A DNA stretch of 64,000 nt. It comes from CAG-170 sp022779365 (GTDB lineage Bacteria > Bacillota > Clostridia > Oscillospirales > Oscillospiraceae). How positions within the stretch are numbered: the first letter of the stretch is position 1; every line of letters begins with the position of its first letter. The stretch is taken from assembly GCA_022779365.1 (NCBI GenBank), contig JALFSI010000033.1, forward strand, positions 15,597 to 79,596. Reading direction: 5' to 3'. The position numbers and the translations under genes were made by a program. The notes below the pieces were generated by a model. It ran no database searches and was not told where the DNA came from. It saw only the letters and a program-made list of their open reading frames with translations. This document shows, piece by piece, positions 23,543-31,934 of the stretch.

Positions 23543-26500
23543 TTAGAGGGTAACTTGCAGGAAGCGCTGGAGCATGGCGGCGACCTGCGCGCGCTGCGCG
23601 AGAGCCTGCGGCGCGAGGCGGCTGCCGGAAACGCCGTTCAGGATGCCGTTTTCGGTGCACCACTTCACCGCGTCACGCGCCCAGGCGCTGACCTGCGCCG
23701 CATCGGTGAAGCTCAGCTCGCCATCCACCTTCGGAGAATCGGCGAAGCGATACAGCATCGTCGCCATCTGCTCGCGGGTGATGGGGCTTTCCGGGCTCTT
23801 GCCGTCGGAAACGCCGCTTCTGACCGCCCAGTCCGTACCCTTGGCGTACCACGGCGTGCTGCCGGACGTATCCTCGCCGGCAAGACGCGCCAGCACGGTG
23901 TTGACCATGCCGCGGGTCATCGCCTGCGCGGGAGCGAACCTGCCGCCGCCCACGCCGCCGAACAGCTCGCGGGCTGCCACGAACGTCACGGCGTCCAGCG
24001 CCCAGTGACCGTCCATGTCGGTGAAGCGCTTCGTGTTGTCGATGACGCGGAGCTTGAGGCTGCTCTCGGCGCGCAGCGAGATACCGTTTTTGGTGACGAT
24101 GCAGTCGCGCACGAGCTCCTCTGTGCCGTCCTTGTTCACGATCACAGCGACCATGCCGGTCGTGGGCTTCTCCACGGGGATCTCCACAACGGTGCTGCCC
24201 ACGATGGAGGGCACGGTGACCTTCGCGGTGATCTCACCGTCCTTGGAGGTGACGGTCTCAACGACCGTGCCGTTGAGATATTTGCGCGTTTCAAGCGTCG
24301 AGCCGTCAGCGCGGGTCTCGATGGTGGAGACAGAGCCGTCGTCATGCTTGACGGTCTCAGCGTCCTTCTTGCCGACGATGCCGCCGGTGGAGGTGGTGTC
24401 GCTCGTGCCGTCCTTGTGGATCACGGTGAAGGAGGAGACCTTCTGGAGCAGGCGATAGCCTGTGCAGACCTCATCCTCGGTGGGCGTCATGCCGTCGCAC
24501 GTCGGGAGGTTGCTGTACGCGTCAAAGCTCAAGCCGTGGGCAAAGCGGAAGTTGGTGGAGCGGTACGCTGTTTTGGCGATGTCCTCCAGCACCTCGCCGT
24601 CCGTCTTGGTGGTGGTCTTGTCGATGGTCGCAGTGTTCCACGTCAGCGCGAGGATGGCGGGGACGGTCTGCGCGTTCGCGTCCGTCTTTTCCTCGCTCCA
24701 GCTCTTGCTTTCGGGGAAGAACTGATTGTTTGCCATCAGGTCTTCATAGCTGATGGTGTAGCTTGCGCCGTCGGAGGCAGTGACGACAAGCGTGTCGCCC
24801 GCCTCCAGCGCGATGCCGAGATCCTCCAGCGTAACGTATTCCGTCGCCGCCATAATGGACCAACCACGCATTCCCATAAACTGATAACCGACCGTGTTTT
24901 TGGTCACAGGGGTCTCCTGCGTGTCCAGAGAGGCGGGCGCGGCAGCCGCCGTGCCGGTGGGCAGGCTGCTGTCGGAAAGCCCGTATGCCGCCGCACTGTA
25001 AAGCACCGGCTGCGCGGGCTGCGGTGCGGCGTGCGCCGCAGCCTTTTTCTTGAGCTCCGCCATGTTGTAGCTGCCGATCATTTCCGCCTTGGCAGCCGTG
25101 CCGTTCTGCTCGTAGACGGTGAGCAGCTCCGGCAGGTTTTCGGTTGAGGTGTTCGAGCCGTAGAGGTAGTTGACGGTGACGCTCGGCTGCATCGAGAACT
25201 CCGCCGCGGTCAGACCGTCCTCGGCGAGCTCTGCACCGCCGCCGCCGCAGCCGCCGCCGCAGCCGCCGCCCGCGTTACGGGCACGGAAGTAGTAGGTCTT
25301 GACGCCGTCCACGATCGCGGTGCGCGTCCAGATGTACGCGATGTCGCCGCCGGAGGCATAGCTCTCGTTCAGGGTCTGCTGGTTGCCGAGGTCGAGGAAG
25401 CAAGCCTCAAACTCGTTGCGGGTGAAGAGGTTTTCGGCAAGGTCCGTGTGGACGTTGACCTTCAGCCCCTTGTACCAGCCTGCGCAGTAGAATGCCAGAC
25501 CTTCGGTCATGCTGATGCTGCTGCCGAGGTAGACATCTTCCAGATTTACGCACTCATAGAACGTGCCTTCGGGCAGGATCGTGACGTCGCTGTCGGTGAA
25601 GGTAACGGTGGTCAGACCGCCGCAGTCCGCGAACGCGTACTTGCCAAGCTCCTTGAGCGTGGCGGGCAGGGTGACGTTCACCAGCGCGTGGCAGTTGCGG
25701 AACGCGCCGTAGCCGATGCGTTCGACCTTGCCGACCGGCAGCTCCGCGAGCTTCACGCAGTAGCCGAGCGCGAACGGCTCGATGGTCGTGACATTCTCAG
25801 CCGTCAGCGTTTCCAGTGACGTGCAGTAGAAGAACATATACGGATCAAGCGCATCGCCGAGGACCGTCGCGGTGACGAGGTCCGGGCAGTTCATGAATGC
25901 GCCCTTGCCGGTCTTGGTCGCGGCGGGGACGGTCACATTCTCCAGCTTGGAGAAGTAGAAGGCGTAGTCGCCGATCTCGGTGACCTTCGACAGGTCGATG
26001 GCGGTGAAGGCGCAGCGCTCGAATGCGCTCACACCGATGGTGGTCACGTTGCCGAGGCCTACGCTCGTCAGCTCGTCGCAGCCCCAGAACGCCTTTTCGG
26101 GGATGGCGGCCAGATCGTCCGCAACGGTGACGGACTGCAATGCGGAGCAGTCAAAGACGTATTTGCCGTATTCCACGTTCGGCAGCTTCACGCTGGTGAT
26201 GCTGCTCTGGCGGAATGCACCGTCTTCGATCTTCTGGAGGCTGTCCGGGAAGGTGACGGTTTTCAGTGCGCCGGTCGCCGTGGTGGTCGCGGGCATCATG
26301 AACGCCGCGTTCGCGATGGTTTCCGTGCCCTCGGGGATGGCGTACATCGCGTCGGCACGACCGACCGGGTAGCGGATGAGCTTCTTGCCGCTCTTATCAA
26401 ACAGGACGCCGTCCTTCACGGTGAAGTACGGATTCGTGTCATTGACCACAAAGCCTTGCAGCTTGCCGCAGCCGCGGAACACGTTTTCGGTGACCTGCGC

Positions 26501-28363
26501 GGGCGCTGCCTCAGGACCGGAGACCTCAGTGTTCAGCTCGTCGCTGGTGTCGGCTTCACTGCCGTTTTTGTTGGTGATGCCGGCGCCGGGCAGACCGTTT
26601 GCGCCGGTGTCGATCGCGCCGTCGGCGGGACGGTCAAAGTCCACGTCCTTCACGCCGATGTCCTTCAGCGTGTCGGGCAGCTTGATGGTGACCACGCTGC
26701 TGCAATTGTTGAAGGCGTTCATGCCGATCGTCGTGACCTTCGTGTTCGACAGGTCCAGCTCCGTGACTCTGATAAGACCGGCGCAGCCCTCGCGTGCGAT
26801 GTAGGTCAGGCTGTTCGGGAACGTGACGGAGGAGAAGTTGTAGCTGGTGCTGTAGCCGCTGCCCTGGAAACCACTGAAGCCCATCGCCTTTTCGCCGATG
26901 CCGACAACGGTGAAGGTGTAGTCCTGACCGCCTCTGGCATGGGTGACGGTCTCGGGAATTTCCAGCGCGCCGGAGTCGTTCTTGCCGACGTATTTCAGCT
27001 CGACCGTGCCGCTCGTATCACCGTTGGGCATGGTCAGCACGCGGTATTCCATGTTTTCCGCCGTGGTGAAGTAGGAGAAGGAAGCACCGCCGTCCTGCTC
27101 GCGCAGTTCCATGTCGCCGGCGCTGCTGACGTTTGCCGCCAGCATAGCGCTCCACGCCGCTTCATACGCAGCGCGCGTATCGGCGGGGATGACAAGCGTT
27201 ACGGTGCAGCCCTTGAACGGGTAGGACGTGCTGAGACCGCTGCGGTAAGCCTCCGCCGCCGGGGCGGTCGCGCTGAGGAAGGTCACGGTTTTCAGGCTCT
27301 TGCAGCCCTCAAAGGCGCGCGCGCCGAGCTTGCTGACGCCTGCGGGGATCTCAAGGCTCTCCAGCGCGGAGCAGCCGTAGAACATGGAGCTGCTGATTTC
27401 CGTGAGGTTTGCGGGGAGGGTGACGCTCCTGAGCTTCGGGTTGCTGCTCATGTGGAACGCCTGTGCCGCGCCGCTGTGGGCAAACGTGGTATCGGGATCT
27501 TCAAAGACGATCTCCTCCACATTTTTGCCGTTTGTGACATTGCCCATGCTGCTGAACGCGCCGGATTCGATGGTCTTGATGCCCATCGGCACGGTGATCT
27601 TTGTGATCTTGGCGATCGAAGCGCCGTCCTTCACGCCGGGTACGCTGCCGTTCGCGGTGTTGAACGCGTTCGCGGCAACGCCCACGACGTCATAGGTCTC
27701 GCCGTCCACGACGTACTGCGTGGGCAGGGTCACCTCGCCGCCGCTGCCGGTGTAGCCCTTGATCCATGCCGCGCCGTCGCGCAGCTCAAAGGCGAAGGTG
27801 TGTACCGGCTCGGTGGGCTGCTCCGTCTGCTCGCCGCCGCCGGTGGTGGAGTGTGCCGGGTCGGTGACGCTGTCCGCAATATCGGCTTCGACGGTGATGT
27901 CAGCGCTGTAAATGCTGTCTGCTGCGTCCGCAAAGTCGGACTCATACTCCGGGCGGCAGTGGAACGTGATGCTGGTTGCGGTGTCGTCAAGCATATCATC
28001 GGCAAAAACAGGCTTGCCATAGAAGTAAATATCCGTCAGCATATACTGATAATCGAACGCATAGCTGCCGATGTATGTGACAGTAGAGGGAATGACGATG
28101 GTGCTGATGGAGGTGTCGCATATGAACGCACTATCATCAATGCTGGTGACGGTCGTGCCGCCGAGCTTGGCGGGGATCACAACGTCTTCGTCAGAGCCGG
28201 TGTAGCCGGTGATCTTGCCGCTTTCAAATGTAAAGTCCGATTCGGCAGTCGGCGTCGGCGTAGCCGTTGCCGGGCTGCCAGCCGCCATCGCCATTCCGGT
28301 GAAGAGGCTGAGGAGCATGCTGAGCATCAGCAGCCAGCACAAACCCTTTTTCATGGTTCTCAT
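23543..28363 (-). CDS. giant BspA-type leucine-rich-repeat surface protein with SLH motifs
   Basis: A 1606-residue exported protein. A signal peptide (LCWLLMLSMLLSLFTGMAMA) is followed by a Thr/Pro linker and several blocks of BspA-type LRR_5 repeats, about 23 residues each, with phrases such as IGSYAFDYQY, KLGARAFEGCKSLKTVTF, TIGMNAFNNCSSV and IGYGAFRNCHALVNVTLP. A Gly/Cys stretch (GGGCGGGCGGGG, coded near 25235-25275) breaks the repeats from the C-terminal half. The end holds SLH-type motifs: FTDMDGHWALDAVTFVAARE and PITREQMATMLYRFA. It should sit on the cell wall and may bind host or bacterial ligands, as known BspA proteins do. The gene is the largest in the window and is monocistronic. 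Confidence 0.88.
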   Translation of the reverse strand: MRTMKKGLCWLLMLSMLLSLFTGMAMAAGSPATATPTPTAESDFTFESGKITGYTGSDEDVVIPAKLGGTTVTSIDDSAFICDTSISTIVIPSTVTYIGSYAFDYQYMLTDIYFYGKPVFADDMLDDTATSITFHCRPEYESDFADAADSIYSADITVEADIADSVTDPAHSTTGGGEQTEQPTEPVHTFAFELRDGAAWIKGYTGSGGEVTLPTQYVVDGETYDVVGVAANAFNTANGSVPGVKDGASIAKITKITVPMGIKTIESGAFSSMGNVTNGKNVEEIVFEDPDTTFAHSGAAQAFHMSSNPKLRSVTLPANLTEISSSMFYGCSALESLEIPAGVSKLGARAFEGCKSLKTVTFLSATAPAAEAYRSGLSTSYPFKGCTVTLVIPADTRAAYEAAWSAMLAANVSSAGDMELREQDGGASFSYFTTAENMEYRVLTMPNGDTSGTVELKYVGKNDSGALEIPETVTHARGGQDYTFTVVGIGEKAMGFSGFQGSGYSTSYNFSSVTFPNSLTYIAREGCAGLIRVTELDLSNTKVTTIGMNAFNNCSSVVTIKLPDTLKDIGVKDVDFDRPADGAIDTGANGLPGAGITNKNGSEADTSDELNTEVSGPEAAPAQVTENVFRGCGKLQGFVVNDTNPYFTVKDGVLFDKSGKKLIRYPVGRADAMYAIPEGTETIANAAFMMPATTTATGALKTVTFPDSLQKIEDGAFRQSSITSVKLPNVEYGKYVFDCSALQSVTVADDLAAIPEKAFWGCDELTSVGLGNVTTIGVSAFERCAFTAIDLSKVTEIGDYAFYFSKLENVTVPAATKTGKGAFMNCPDLVTATVLGDALDPYMFFYCTSLETLTAENVTTIEPFALGYCVKLAELPVGKVERIGYGAFRNCHALVNVTLPATLKELGKYAFADCGGLTTVTFTDSDVTILPEGTFYECVNLEDVYLGSSISMTEGLAFYCAGWYKGLKVNVHTDLAENLFTRNEFEACFLDLGNQQTLNESYASGGDIAYIWTRTAIVDGVKTYYFRARNAGGGCGGGCGGGGAELAEDGLTAAEFSMQPSVTVNYLYGSNTSTENLPELLTVYEQNGTAAKAEMIGSYNMAELKKKAAAHAAPQPAQPVLYSAAAYGLSDSSLPTGTAAAAPASLDTQETPVTKNTVGYQFMGMRGWSIMAATEYVTLEDLGIALEAGDTLVVTASDGASYTISYEDLMANNQFFPESKSWSEEKTDANAQTVPAILALTWNTATIDKTTTKTDGEVLEDIAKTAYRSTNFRFAHGLSFDAYSNLPTCDGMTPTEDEVCTGYRLLQKVSSFTVIHKDGTSDTTSTGGIVGKKDAETVKHDDGSVSTIETRADGSTLETRKYLNGTVVETVTSKDGEITAKVTVPSIVGSTVVEIPVEKPTTGMVAVIVNKDGTEELVRDCIVTKNGISLRAESSLKLRVIDNTKRFTDMDGHWALDAVTFVAARELFGGVGGGRFAPAQAMTRGMVNTVLARLAGEDTSGSTPWYAKGTDWAVRSGVSDGKSPESPITREQMATMLYRFADSPKVDGELSFTDAAQVSAWARDAVKWCTENGILNGVSGSRLAPQALAQRAQVAAMLQRFLQVTL

Positions 28364-28443
28364 AGTTTCTTCTTCCTTTCTTATTAATGCTGTGTATATG
28401 TTTCGCGCAAGGCGTTTGACAGGGGGATGGTGACCCGTTTGGG

Positions 28444-29493
28444 TCAGGCGTTGTGCCCGTGCATCGGGCAGCCGCGCGCGGCATCGCCGCCCGCATCCTC
28501 GCGCAGCGTGGCGCGAACTAAAATCATCTCGCCCGCGATGCTGACAGCGATCTCGGCGGGCGTGACCGCCTTGATGTTCAGCCCGATGGGCGTATGCACA
28601 TCGTTCAGCCGCTCCGGCGGCAGCCCGCTTTTGAGCAGCCGGTCGTTCACTGCCGCGATCTTCCGGCGCGAGCCGATCACGCCGAGGTAGGCAAATTCGC
28701 CGCGCAGCGCGTGTTCCTCCACGGTGTAGTCGTGGATATGTCCATGCGTCATCACGACCAGATAATCGTCCGCCGTGATGCTCAGATGGTCGGAAATGCG
28801 CGTAAAGTCATCGCAGATCATGTCCTCCGCCTCGGGGAACAGCGCACGCGTGAGCAGCTCCGCCCGCGGGTCATAGATGACGGGGGAGAAGTCCACGCTC
28901 CGCAGCACCGGGCACAGGCTCTGCGCAACGTGTCCCGCGCCGAAAATAATGACGCGGTCGCCTGTGGGCAGCGGCAGCGAAAAATGCCCGTCCGCCCGCG
29001 CACATTGTTTGCGGCAGAGCGTTTGCAGCGTCTCAGCGCTCAAGTTTTCACCGGCTAAACACTGCCCATCCGCCGCGAGCGTCGGCGTGCCGCCGTCCTC
29101 GCGCAGAATGAGCCAGCCGTGCGCCCGCGCCGCCGTGCGCTCCTGCGCAATGCGCAGCACCTCGTCCCAGAGGGGGCTTTCGGCGGGAATGAACTGAAAC
29201 TGCGCCGTCACGTCGCCGCCGCAGATCATGCCGATGTCCTCGGTCTTGTTGGCGCGGAGGATAAATTCGTGGATGTCGGAGCGCCGCTCGGCGGTGAGCG
29301 TTTTGCCCATGTTCTCGCAGTGACGCTCGATCGCGCCGCCGCCGACCGTTCCGGCGATGCGCCCCTGCGCGCCCACGAGCATCAGCGAGCCCTTGCCGCG
29401 CGGCGCGCTGCCGCTGTCTGCAATGAGCGAGACGAGCACGCAATCGTGCCCCGCCGCGCGTTCGGATAGGATCTGCGGGAGGATCGTTCGCAT
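28444..29493 (-). CDS. XdhC/CoxI family molybdenum-hydroxylase maturation factor
   Basis: A 349-residue protein with the N-terminal XdhC_CoxI motif (CVLVSLIADSGSAPRGKGSLMLV, then GTVGGGAIERHCE) and the C-terminal Rossmann domain (RVIIFGAGHVAQSLCPVL near 180, VMTHGHIHDYTVEEHAL near 240, GVIGSRRK near 265). XdhC proteins bind sulfurated molybdenum cofactor and insert it into xanthine dehydrogenase-type enzymes; the clostridial branch accompanies selenium-dependent molybdenum hydroxylases. No hydroxylase gene lies in the window. AAGGAGG lies upstream of the ATG. It is 6-10 kb from ygeW and ygeY, families that share such clusters in other genomes. Confidence 0.9.
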   Translation of the reverse strand: MRTILPQILSERAAGHDCVLVSLIADSGSAPRGKGSLMLVGAQGRIAGTVGGGAIERHCENMGKTLTAERRSDIHEFILRANKTEDIGMICGGDVTAQFQFIPAESPLWDEVLRIAQERTAARAHGWLILREDGGTPTLAADGQCLAGENLSAETLQTLCRKQCARADGHFSLPLPTGDRVIIFGAGHVAQSLCPVLRSVDFSPVIYDPRAELLTRALFPEAEDMICDDFTRISDHLSITADDYLVVMTHGHIHDYTVEEHALRGEFAYLGVIGSRRKIAAVNDRLLKSGLPPERLNDVHTPIGLNIKAVTPAEIAVSIAGEMILVRATLREDAGGDAARGCPMHGHNA

Positions 29494-29579
29494 GATCTCG
29501 CCTCCTTCGTGGTATTTTGATGAGGACTGCGCTTTGAAAAAAAGAAGCGCGCGTCCGCAGCGTTCAATTGTACAAATAC

Positions 29580-29609
29580 ATTATAGCAGAATCCGCCTGT
29601 TTTGCACAA
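29580..29609 (-). promoter_or_regulatory. sigma-A promoter for xdhC
   Basis: On the minus strand TTGTGC, 18 bases, TATAAT, about 87 bases before the start codon. The rest of the gap 29610-29780 has no gene or structure I can support. Confidence 0.6.
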
Positions 29610-29784
29610 ATTTGCTGTGCGATATTATGGAAATTCTGTTCGTCATTACCGAATTTTCTAAAAACGACCGAAGCGATCGACCGCCCATCCGGCGTCCGCG
29701 ATATGGTATGAGCGGTTTCGCGGAAAAATGCGAGAATGCCGCATACAGGAGCTGCTGCCGTGCGGGTATATACGAAAGAGAAAG

Positions 29785-29813
29785 CCCCGTGAGAAAATTC
29801 TCATGGGGTTTTT
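29785..29813. terminator. hairpin with T-tract overlapping the TfoX-like stop codon
   Basis: CCCCGTGAGAA / TTCTCATGGGG with one G-T pair. TTTTT follows on the plus strand, while the minus strand has only CTTTCTCTTT. It overlaps the stop of the minus-strand gene at 29801. The better T-tract is on the strand with no gene upstream, which is odd. Confidence 0.55.
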
Positions 29814-30148
29814 GCTGCGCGTTTGCGCGGTTTTCGTGTTGGAATGGGCGTGAGCCGCTCCAGAATGGGCACGACCTGCTCCAGCAGCTCGCGGTTTTCG
29901 ATGTCGAGGATGTAGCGCTCGTGCGCGCCGTCATAGGGGATGCCGCACGGCGCGTCCGCAAGGTACGGTGCCAGCTCCGGCAGTTTTTTGACGAACGGCA
30001 CATCGTCGCAGATGAGGATGATCGGGCGCTCGTTCAGGTAGATCATATAGTCGCCGAACATCAGCTGCGCCCGTACCGCCCCAAACGCCAGCACCTGATC
30101 GCAGGCAAATTGAATGTACTCCTTCGAACTCGCCACAAAACGTCCCAC
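29801..30148 (-). CDS. TfoX/Sxy N-terminal domain protein
   Basis: A 115-residue protein matching the TfoX N-terminal domain: residues 8-50 run EYIQFACDQVLAFGAVRAQ, then LMFGDYMIYLNERPIILICD and FVKKLPEL, followed by a basic tail (RKPRKRAAK). In Proteobacteria TfoX/Sxy promotes competence gene expression, but free-standing N-domain proteins in Firmicutes have no settled role. It has no close operon partner. Confidence 0.75.
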   Translation of the reverse strand: MGRFVASSKEYIQFACDQVLAFGAVRAQLMFGDYMIYLNERPIILICDDVPFVKKLPELAPYLADAPCGIPYDGAHERYILDIENRELLEQVVPILERLTPIPTRKPRKRAAKTP

Positions 30149-30203
30149 CTTTCATTTCGCGCATTATAGCAGATTTTTCCCCGCGCCGCAAGATTCCGGG
30201 CGC

Positions 30204-30233
30204 AAAAACCCCCGGACGGCGCGCGTCCGGGGG
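30204..30233 (-). terminator. terminator of spo0A
   Basis: CCCCCGGAC pairs with GTCCGGGGG, and on the minus strand TTTTTGCG follows. It begins seven bases after the stop codon. Confidence 0.88.
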
Positions 30234-30240
30234 GAAAGTA

Positions 30241-31014
30241 TCAGCCAGCGTTCATATTTTTGAGCTGCAATTGCAGCTTGTCCGCGATGAGGGCGATGAA
30301 CTCGGAGTTCGTGGGCTTGCCCTTGGTGTTGGACACGGTGTAGCCGAAGAAGCGCTGGAGCGTTTCCAGATCGCCGCGATCCCACGCGACCTCGATGGCG
30401 TGGCGGATGGCGCGCTCCACGCGCGAGGGCGTGGTGGAAAACGTCTTGGCGACCTGCGGATACAAAACCTTGGTGATGGCATTGATGACATCCATATCGT
30501 CCACGGCGATCATGATCGCCTCGCGCAGGTACTGATAGCCCTTGATGTGCGCCGGAACGCCGATCTCGTGGATGATGGACGTGACCATCGCCTCCACGTT
30601 GACCTCCGAGCGCTTCTGCGGCGCGAGCTTCATTTGCCGGTCGAGCTGGATGATCTCGGTCAGATGGTTTGCCACCGCCTCAAAATCGCACGGCTTCGCC
30701 ATGAAATACTGCACGCCGAGCTCTGCCGCGCGCACGCTGACGTACTCCGTCATGTAGCCGCTGAGGACGAGCGCCAGCGGCGGCTTTTCCAGCTCCTGCG
30801 CCCGGCGCAGGACCGAAAGCCCGTCCAGCCGCGCCAGCATCAGGTCGAGCACCAGCACGTCCGGGTGCTCGCGCTCCAAAAGCTGCACCGCCGTCTCGCC
30901 GTCGTGCGCCACGCCCGTGACGTCAAATGCGCTGCGCTCCTTGAGCGTGCGGCTCAGGTGTTCACAAAATTCTTCGTTGCCGTCGGCAATCAGGATCTTA
31001 ACACGATTTTCCAT
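30241..31014 (-). CDS. spo0A: sporulation response regulator Spo0A
   Basis: A 257-residue response regulator. The receiver domain (1-120) has the acidic pair in LIADGNEE, the phospho-acceptor Asp57 in LVLDLMLARLDG, and the Lys in YFMAKPCD. The C-terminal Spo0A domain (about 145-250) contains VTSIIHEIGVPAHIKGYQYLR and the recognition-helix segment FSTTPSRVERAIRHAIE, which are unique to Spo0A. Once phosphorylated it binds 0A boxes and switches on sporulation and stationary-phase genes. It is monocistronic with its own promoter and terminator. Its presence suggests the organism, or its recent ancestor, forms spores. Confidence 0.97.
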   Translation of the reverse strand: MENRVKILIADGNEEFCEHLSRTLKERSAFDVTGVAHDGETAVQLLEREHPDVLVLDLMLARLDGLSVLRRAQELEKPPLALVLSGYMTEYVSVRAAELGVQYFMAKPCDFEAVANHLTEIIQLDRQMKLAPQKRSEVNVEAMVTSIIHEIGVPAHIKGYQYLREAIMIAVDDMDVINAITKVLYPQVAKTFSTTPSRVERAIRHAIEVAWDRGDLETLQRFFGYTVSNTKGKPTNSEFIALIADKLQLQLKNMNAG

Positions 31015-31089
31015 ATCTCAAAACCTCTCCTCAACGTTATAATTGGTATTTTTTGCAAGATATATTGGAACGATCGCTGTGACACCCAT

Positions 31090-31118
31090 AATATAGCATA
31101 AACTACTATTTTTTTCAA
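31090..31118 (-). promoter_or_regulatory. sigma-A promoter for spo0A
   Basis: On the minus strand TTGAAA, 17 bases, TATATT, about 75 bases before the start codon. A nearby AATCGACA on the plus strand (about 31147) differs by one base from a 0A box (TTCGACA), so autoregulation is possible but unproven. Confidence 0.75.
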
Positions 31119-31169
31119 TAGGTAATATCCAAAAAATGGTAGAAATAATCGACAAAATTCGTCAGATTA

Positions 31170-31850
31170 TCAAGTTTTATCCAATATCGGCAGAATATCC
31201 AGCAGATCGCCAACGACGTAGTCGCACCGCTCGTCCGCCTTGTCGCGGCTGCCGTAGAAGCAGGTGGGGACGCCCGCGTTGCGCCCACCCTGCATATCAG
31301 ACGACAAACTGTCGCCCACGAGCAGCGAGCAGGTGCGGTATTCCTCGCCGATGGCGGCGAACACGGCGTCGAAAAACGCCTTGTCCGGCTTCTGATACCC
31401 CACGCGCTCCGAGACGAACACGCCGTCAAAATACTTCCCCAGTCCCGCGCCCTCGATGCGCGCGTCCTGCGTCATCGCGTCGCCGTTCGTGACCACAAAT
31501 ACCTTATATTTGCCCTGAAGTGCCTGCAAAAGCGCCTCTGCGTGCGGCATGAGGTCGTAGCCCTCCGAGAGGTGGATGCGGTAGAGATGGTCAAATTCCT
31601 TCCCGTCCGCCTTCAGCCCGATGCGCGCGAAATACACGTCGAAGCGCTCGTAAAACAGCCGCGCGCGCTCGATCTCGCCGCGCTCAAACAGCTTCCAGTA
31701 GTGGTCGTTAAGCGCCTCGTAGTCGTGGAACATTTCGCGCGTAAAGTCCACGCCATACGCCGCAAATGCTTTTTTGAGCGCCTTATAGGAGCTTTCGTCA
31801 AAATGAAACAGCGTGTTGTCGATGTCGATCAGAACTGCCTTAAAGTGCAT
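31170..31850 (-). CDS. HAD superfamily phosphatase (YjjG-like)
   Basis: A 226-residue hydrolase with all HAD motifs: I, AVLIDIDNTLF (Asp9 nucleophile, Asp11); II, VFVVTNGDAM; III, Lys in GYQKPDKAFFDAVF; IV, LLVGDSLSSDMQGGRNAG. The helical cap between residues 20 and 100 fits the YjjG/YfnB group of nucleotide phosphatases, some of which act on non-canonical pyrimidine nucleotides. The ATG at 31850 has GGAGG six bases upstream; a longer frame exists without support. It is upstream of spo0A on the same strand, divergent from tex. Confidence 0.87.
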   Translation of the reverse strand: MHFKAVLIDIDNTLFHFDESSYKALKKAFAAYGVDFTREMFHDYEALNDHYWKLFERGEIERARLFYERFDVYFARIGLKADGKEFDHLYRIHLSEGYDLMPHAEALLQALQGKYKVFVVTNGDAMTQDARIEGAGLGKYFDGVFVSERVGYQKPDKAFFDAVFAAIGEEYRTCSLLVGDSLSSDMQGGRNAGVPTCFYGSRDKADERCDYVVGDLLDILPILDKT

Positions 31851-31876
31851 ACCGTGCCTCCGCGTCAAAGGATTTT

Positions 31877-31906
31877 TTGTCATTATACAGGATTTTGTGC
31901 TATACT
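31877..31906 (+). promoter_or_regulatory. sigma-A promoter for tex
   Basis: TTGTCA, 18 bases, TATACT, 28 bases before the tex start codon, which itself has AAAAGGAG upstream. Confidence 0.75.
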
Positions 31907-31934
31907 GTAAAGACACTCGGAAAAGGAGTTATCT

